The notes beneath the pieces are model-generated. The model was not told the DNA's origin, made no database searches, and saw only the letters and a program-made list of their open reading frames with translations. The position numbers and the translations under genes were made by a program. A stretch of DNA of 64,000 nucleotides from Drosophila pseudoobscura (lineage: Eukaryota; Arthropoda; Insecta; Diptera; Drosophilidae): positions 27,528,001-27,592,000 of the forward strand of contig NC_046679.1 of the NCBI RefSeq assembly GCF_009870125.1, in the 5' to 3' direction. This document shows, piece by piece, positions 58,821-64,000 of the stretch. Position 1 is the stretch's first letter, and the number at the start of each line of letters is the position of its first letter.

Positions 58821-61800
58821 TCACACACGGAGCTCATCCATCAGTGGATGTTGCTGCTGTTGCTGTTGCTGCTGCTGCTGCTGGTGGTGCTGCGTGGTGG
58901 CTGCCACAATCACTGGCACTGTGGGCGGGGTGGGCACCACCAGTCCACCGGCTGTGGTTAGAACGGTGGTCATGCTTTGATTATGATGATTCTGCAAATG
59001 TTGCTGATGTGTTACCACGTGCTGTTGCTGTTGTTGCTGCTGTTGTTGCTGCTGCTGCTGATGCGACTGATGCTGCTGCGAGGGGGAATGCTGCTGGGCC
59101 TGCGCCTGGGTCTGCTTCATGCAACTCTTTTTGGTCAGAGTCCCGCACTGATTGCCCAGCACTTGCAGGGCATGCGTTGGTGGGACACCACCGCCACCGC
59201 CCCCTGAGTCCTGCATCGTTTTCATGTGCTTCGGCGGAGGCGGGGCACGATGCGGAATGTCGGCGAATTCCGGAGGCGGCAGCTGGTGGTGTTGCATGGC
59301 ATGATGATGGGATAGGATCGTCCCGGGGTCGCTCTTTGCATGGATTGTCAGGGTTTCGAGGTCCCCGCAGATGCTGTTCGGGATCTGGCCATTCTCCTGG
59401 CGCTTCAGCTTTGTCTGCGGCCGGGGCTCGCTCAGACGCGTCTTATCGCGCTGGTAGTAGACGCCCGCAAAGATCAGGACATTGAGGATCAGCAGGGAGC
59501 AGCCGATGGCAATGGTGACACTCAGCGCCGTGGAATACGCCGCAAAGCCATCGTTGTCCTGCGAGGCACTGGCCGCTCCGCCGGCCGCATGGTCCGGGTC
59601 CATCATGTCGTCGGGATAGATCTTATTGCCGCCGTAGCGAGTGCCGTTCCGCTGCAGGGAGGACGAGGGAGAACTGAGATTCAGCAGGGAGAACACTTGA
59701 TTCGTGAATATCGTAAAGTTTCCCATTGCCGCCGCATTGGCAGCCCTCGAGGTGTAGGGGGGATTCAGGGGTTTCACAGAGGCATCGTTGGGGATATTGT
59801 TGTCCTCATCGTCCTCGTCGTGCAGCTGATGATGGGCTGCCGGGACATTGTCGCCGCCCGGCTTGTGCAGATCCGGTATCAGATTCAGCCAAAACGATAG
59901 ACGATGTGCCCGATAATGGTTTTTGAGCTTTGGTTTCGTGTCTGGAAATGGAGGAAAAAATCACGAAAGTGGGGTTCAGCTTAGTAGGATTTATTTTGAG
60001 GACGAATCGATAGGTATCGAAGTGGTAATCGAACTGTTTATCGTAATATTTATCGAGAGGATTATATGTAGATGGTAATCGAAAGAGTGAACAAAGTGTT
60101 ATCGAAATATTAATCGATATTGTTATCGAATGAGCCAAACAACATGTTATCGATGCATTTATCGATATTTCTTTCAAAACTGTTATCTAAATGGTTATCG
60201 AACGAGATAAACAACATGTTATGGAAATTTGTATCGATATGTTTATCGAATTTGTTACCAACAGAGCTAAACAGCGTGTTATCGGAGTATTTATCGATAT
60301 TGTTATTGAAATTGTTATGGTTTATTTCGAAGTATTTATCGACATTGTGAACAGAAGTGTTATCTAAACTGTTATCAAAATATCTGACGAGTGTGTTATC
60401 GAAATTGGTTAAGCGATTTTTATCGAATTATCTATCGAACGATTCTTGGTAATCGAGAATCTATAAATCGAATTTATCGATATTGTTATCGAACGATATA
60501 AACAACGTGTTATCGAAATATTTGTCGATATTGTTATCGAACTTGTTATTCTTTCCATGGATGTATCGAAATTGTGAAGATAAGAGTTATCGAGACAGTT
60601 ATCGATTGTGTTATCGAAATAGGTTAACAAATTTTTATCGAAGTATCTATCGAACGATTCTTGATAATCGATGATCTGTAGAGGGAACTATGGAAATATA
60701 TCGAAATAATTATTGAAGCTGTTATCGATGTATCTATCGGAATAATGATTAAAAAAGCTATTAAAATATTTATCGAAATAGTTATTAAAAGTAATAAACT
60801 AATTGCTATTGACCTTGTTATCCATAATTTTGTGAAAATTCGTATCGATAAATTTATCGATAAATTATAAATTTTCTAAAAATTCCAAATAATTCCAAAT
60901 ACTAACCAAAATTGAGGTATTTCTTGTGCACACTCTCGTACGCCGTCCACTCGATGGTCTTGTAGCGACTCCTCTCCTGTCGACTGCTGTGCTCCGATTC
61001 CATTTGTTCATTTGGATTGCTGCAACGCGAGGGAGGGAGAGAGGTAGAGGGAGATTGGAAATTCAGTTTCCGATGAGGGACTGCCTGCCACTGCCACCGC
61101 GTGGGCCTGTGCCATTTACTCACCCTGTGCGGACAAAGTTGGCCCAGTAAAACATGACCACCTCCGATAGACTGATTTCGGTTTTCGTGTAGTTGCGCGT
61201 GAAATGATTGAAACCGCCAACGAGCGGTGCCCCAAAGATATATGGCAGGTCCTCGCCATGGATGCAGCCCTGACGCTGCAACAGAGGGGGAAGGGTGGGA
61301 GGGAGGGAGACTCAATTTAGTAGCCACTTGCCCTGACCCTTGATGGACTAGGCTGCCCAAAACTCACCTGCGGATAGTCCCCGAAGCGCGTCTGATAGTC
61401 GAAAACATATAGATACGAGTTTCGATGATCCGCCGAATGCAAATCCACAGTTTGTGCTGCCGGTGCCACGACCTGGGCATCGCTCAAAGCCTCCAGTGTT
61501 TCGTCGCTGCAACAACAACAACAAAAAAAGAGGGGCATTAAAATCAAATAACAATTTTCCCAACCACCTCCCCAGGACCGATGCAATTTTCCGGCTATTT
61601 TCCCGCATTACCTCGCCAGATGCCACTCTGCCATCGAGAGTTTTATGCTCAAGTGTGCATCTAACAAGCCACTTTTAAGGGCTGCCACTTTGAATACCTG
61701 TTTACCCCCGGAGGAGGAGAGCGGCAGCAGTCCTCGGCGAAGGACTAAGCCTATTTCGAGACTGATTTGCTGCATTTCTATCTCTCTTTCCTTTTTTTTT

Positions 61801-62715
61801 TTTGGTGGGATCGCAGAAAAGCGCAACAAATTTGAATAAAAACCATTTGCCGGATATTTCGCCCGCTCGGAAAAATGCACATACATTTTCCTGCGACTGT
61901 GACAGGGCTTTAATTTTTCCGCTGGAAAATGTGTACTAAATGTGGCTTCAATAATTGTGGACTCCCCAGGAGGAGCGCCTTGCCACGGGTCTCTGATGAA
62001 GCATGAAACGTTGCAACTTAACGCACGTCTGCACACATTTCCGTAGCCCAAAAAGAAAATCTTTGGGAAATCAATTGATATTGAAATGTAATTCCGCATA
62101 AATTATGCAAACACAGAAACACAAAATTGCAAAATCAAATCGAAAGCATAAATATTGATTGGAAATGTAAGGAATTTTCCATAACACTTTTGTGCCTCGT
62201 GTGCAACAGAATGTAGGAAAATCTGAAAAACTGCAGCATTATTTATGAAGATTGGCAGTCGGTAGGGGGGTGGGGGGTTGCATAAGATTGAAATAAAGAT
62301 TCATTCAAAGCCGCTTTAATTGAAAACCTCACACGCTCCGCCGCTCCATTGCTCCATCGTTCTCCAGGACATGCCATTGCGCATTTAATTAAGAGGGAAA
62401 TATTTATTCGGCATCCAGTCCGTCTTTCCTACCTCTTTTTTCGGGTGTTGCAAGGGGGTGGGGCATGCCGCATGGGGGACACATACAAACGCAATTACTC
62501 ACCGGATATTAATTGGATGCTGGACGGGCCTCTCCCAATCCGTGTACTCGTTGACAATCGTTGCGAATATCTCGTTCAAATGAAACGTGTACGTGTTCCT
62601 CACGTAGGCCTTTAAAATTCTCGACCTTCGATCCGCCTCGATGCCGTATTGCACATCGCCCGAATTGAAGCTGAAAAAGGCCTCGGCACGTGTCACCCCG
62701 GCCATCAGGTCGTAT
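58821..62715 (-). CDS. Nlg1: Neuroligin 1, 3' exons (partial)
   Basis: This gene encodes a postsynaptic adhesion receptor with a catalytically inactive esterase-like ectodomain that binds neurexin. Five coding exons are visible on the minus strand: 62715-62503, 61506-61368, 61275-61124, 61019-60907 and 59941-58821. They are in phase, with the first one entering in mid-codon, so earlier exons lie past the right edge. Motifs are YDLMAGVTRAEAFFSF, YLYVFDYQT, HGEDLPYIFGAPL, FYWANFVRTG and the NHYRAHRLSFWL end of the ectodomain. An Asp/Glu-rich stalk follows, then a transmembrane helix (VTIAIGCSLLILNVLIFAGV) and a cytoplasmic tail of about 200 residues with DLETLTIH, PHRAPPPPK and two polyglutamine runs. 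The C-terminus ELRV is a PDZ ligand comparable to the TTRV end of vertebrate neuroligins. No gene is seen inside its introns. Confidence 0.92.
60001..60870. repeat. ATCGA-rich array in a Nlg1 intron
   Basis: I counted roughly three dozen ATCGA words in 870 bp, mostly in TTATCGAAATATTTATCGAT-like units. Many contain TATCGAT or CGATA, the half-sites of DREF and BEAF-32. The array fills the intron between the last two Nlg1 exons. Confidence 0.85.
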
Positions 62716-62929
62716 CTGTGTGGGAGGGTTAAAAGCGTGAATAAAGATGAGGAATATTCACCAGCAGGAGGGATAAGTATGGGCGCGAAAGTGCGTGAGG
62801 GGCGAAGGTGTGTCCTGCCTGTTTGTTAACCCTTTCTGATAGCCGGCAGTTCGAGAGGGCTTTATCGCTTTATTTATTTTTAGAGATTTACTTTTCATTT
62901 ATTGATATTTGTTATATCTAAAAAAGGTG

Positions 62930-63440
62930 TCTTTTTAAATTTGTTTTTGTGTTTCAATTTTATTTTGATTATTTCTCTTTTTGTTTGAGAAAATATACAT
63001 ATAAAAAAAAACAAAAAAAAAAACAAATAAGAATAAAAATAAAATTAATACAAATTTACAATTTATTTATTATTTTAAATTTATTAATTTATTTATTATT
63101 TTTAAATTTATTTATTTATTATTTTTAAAAAATTTATTTATGTATTATTTTATTTTTAAATTTATTTATTTATTACTACTTTTTTTTTATTTATTTTTAA
63201 ATTGTTTTAATAATTTTTTGTTTGTTCATTTTGCATTTTTATTTGTTGGATTTTTTGTATAAAATATATTTTTACTTCTTGTATTATTATTATTTATTTA
63301 ATTTTTTTTTAATTGTGTTATATTTATATTTAATACTTTTTTCGTCGTTTCCTTTTTTTTTTTTTTAGGTATTAATAAGAATTAATAAGAATGTTGTAAT
63401 TATAATTTTATTATTTTTTATATATATTTTTTTCTTTTTT
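62930..63440. repeat. AT-rich TTTATTTATT array in a Nlg1 intron
   Basis: TTATTTATTATTTTTAAATT and close variants recur several times within almost pure A/T. The remainder of 62716-64000 is intron with no supported exon. Confidence 0.7.
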
Positions 63441-64000
63441 AACATTTAGTTCCCTTTATCGCTGCAGCCACAATAATGTCTCTTCCCTGAACCATTTCTC
63501 TGGCAACCAGTTTCTCTGGCAGTCATTTGTTAGACTCCTTGACCCTTGAACCCCCCCTCCCTGGCTCCTGAAACCGCACACTTGGAGCAGCTGCCTCCCA
63601 CTGCATCGTTCTCTCTTTCTAGGAGAAGCTTCTCTATGGTCATTCGAGTGCATTTTCCTCATTTTAAATGTATATTTTCCCTCCTACATTTTCGTGGCTT
63701 ATTTGCTTGGGCGATGCAGCAGAGATATCCAAAGAATATTTGGTAAATTTTGTGTTTGCTCTTTGTGTGTGCCATCTGTTTAATGGAATTCCTGCAGAGG
63801 TAGGGCTCTGTAGTGCTCTTCTGTGTGTGGGTAGGGAAATGCTTTTAAACTGCACACAAACGAAATATTTATACTCGGTTTTCGGAGCAGTCCTTTGCCG
63901 CACTGACTAATAGCCTCTTGGGCATTGATGGGACACCCTGCAGAAGCAGGAACCAAAAACCAGAATCCCAGATAAGTCCAGGATGCAGATACAAATAAAT

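Overview
This window is Drosophila nuclear DNA. It is syntenic with polytene region 84D (Muller element E, chromosome arm 3R in D. melanogaster) and carries the alpha-esterase cluster next to Neuroligin 1. I read it as a non-melanogaster species. The DINE-1-like element at 52.7-53.7 kb and the duplicated alpha-Est3 suggest the obscura group, but the species call is inference.

Layout. 1-3468 is non-coding. 3469-35764 holds nine full-length carboxylesterase genes with two or three unrelated passengers between them. On the minus strand, from left to right, these are alpha-Est8 (3469-8148), Ubc84D (10445-10909, an intronless E2), alpha-Est7 (11182-15117), alpha-Est6 (16666-18506), the reticulon gene Rtnl2 (18629-19655), alpha-Est5 (20065-22096), alpha-Est4 (23114-24908), and two tandem alpha-Est3 paralogues (25160-26970 and 27595-29375). 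alpha-Est2 (30650-32630) is the only plus-strand esterase; it runs head-on into alpha-Est1 (33249-35764, minus). 35765-58820 is about 23 kb with no protein gene that I can support. It is filled with G/C homopolymer tracts, AT-rich DNA, several young-looking tandem arrays, one DINE-1/mini-me-like mobile element and most copies of an unusual dispersed 27-bp motif. 58821-62715 is the 3' part of Neuroligin 1 (minus strand); its earlier exons lie beyond the right edge.

Function. The alpha-esterases are catalytic carboxylesterases of the alpha/beta-hydrolase family (detoxification and digestion of lipid or xenobiotic esters). alpha-Est7 is the orthologue of the Lucilia gene in which Gly137Asp or Trp251Leu gives organophosphate resistance; both positions are wild type here. 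Every copy keeps a Ser/Glu/His triad, but the elbow and oxyanion loop have drifted in several: GHSSG in alpha-Est4, GDSAG in one alpha-Est3, and GGAF in alpha-Est5 and alpha-Est6. Neuroligin 1 is a non-enzymatic synaptic relative of the same fold, so cluster and neighbour are distant cousins.

All gene models were built by hand from splice signals and reading-frame continuity. Each complete model gives an exact multiple of three and ends in a stop codon. alpha-Est names come from gene order plus recognised family sequence; alpha-Est7 is the anchor.
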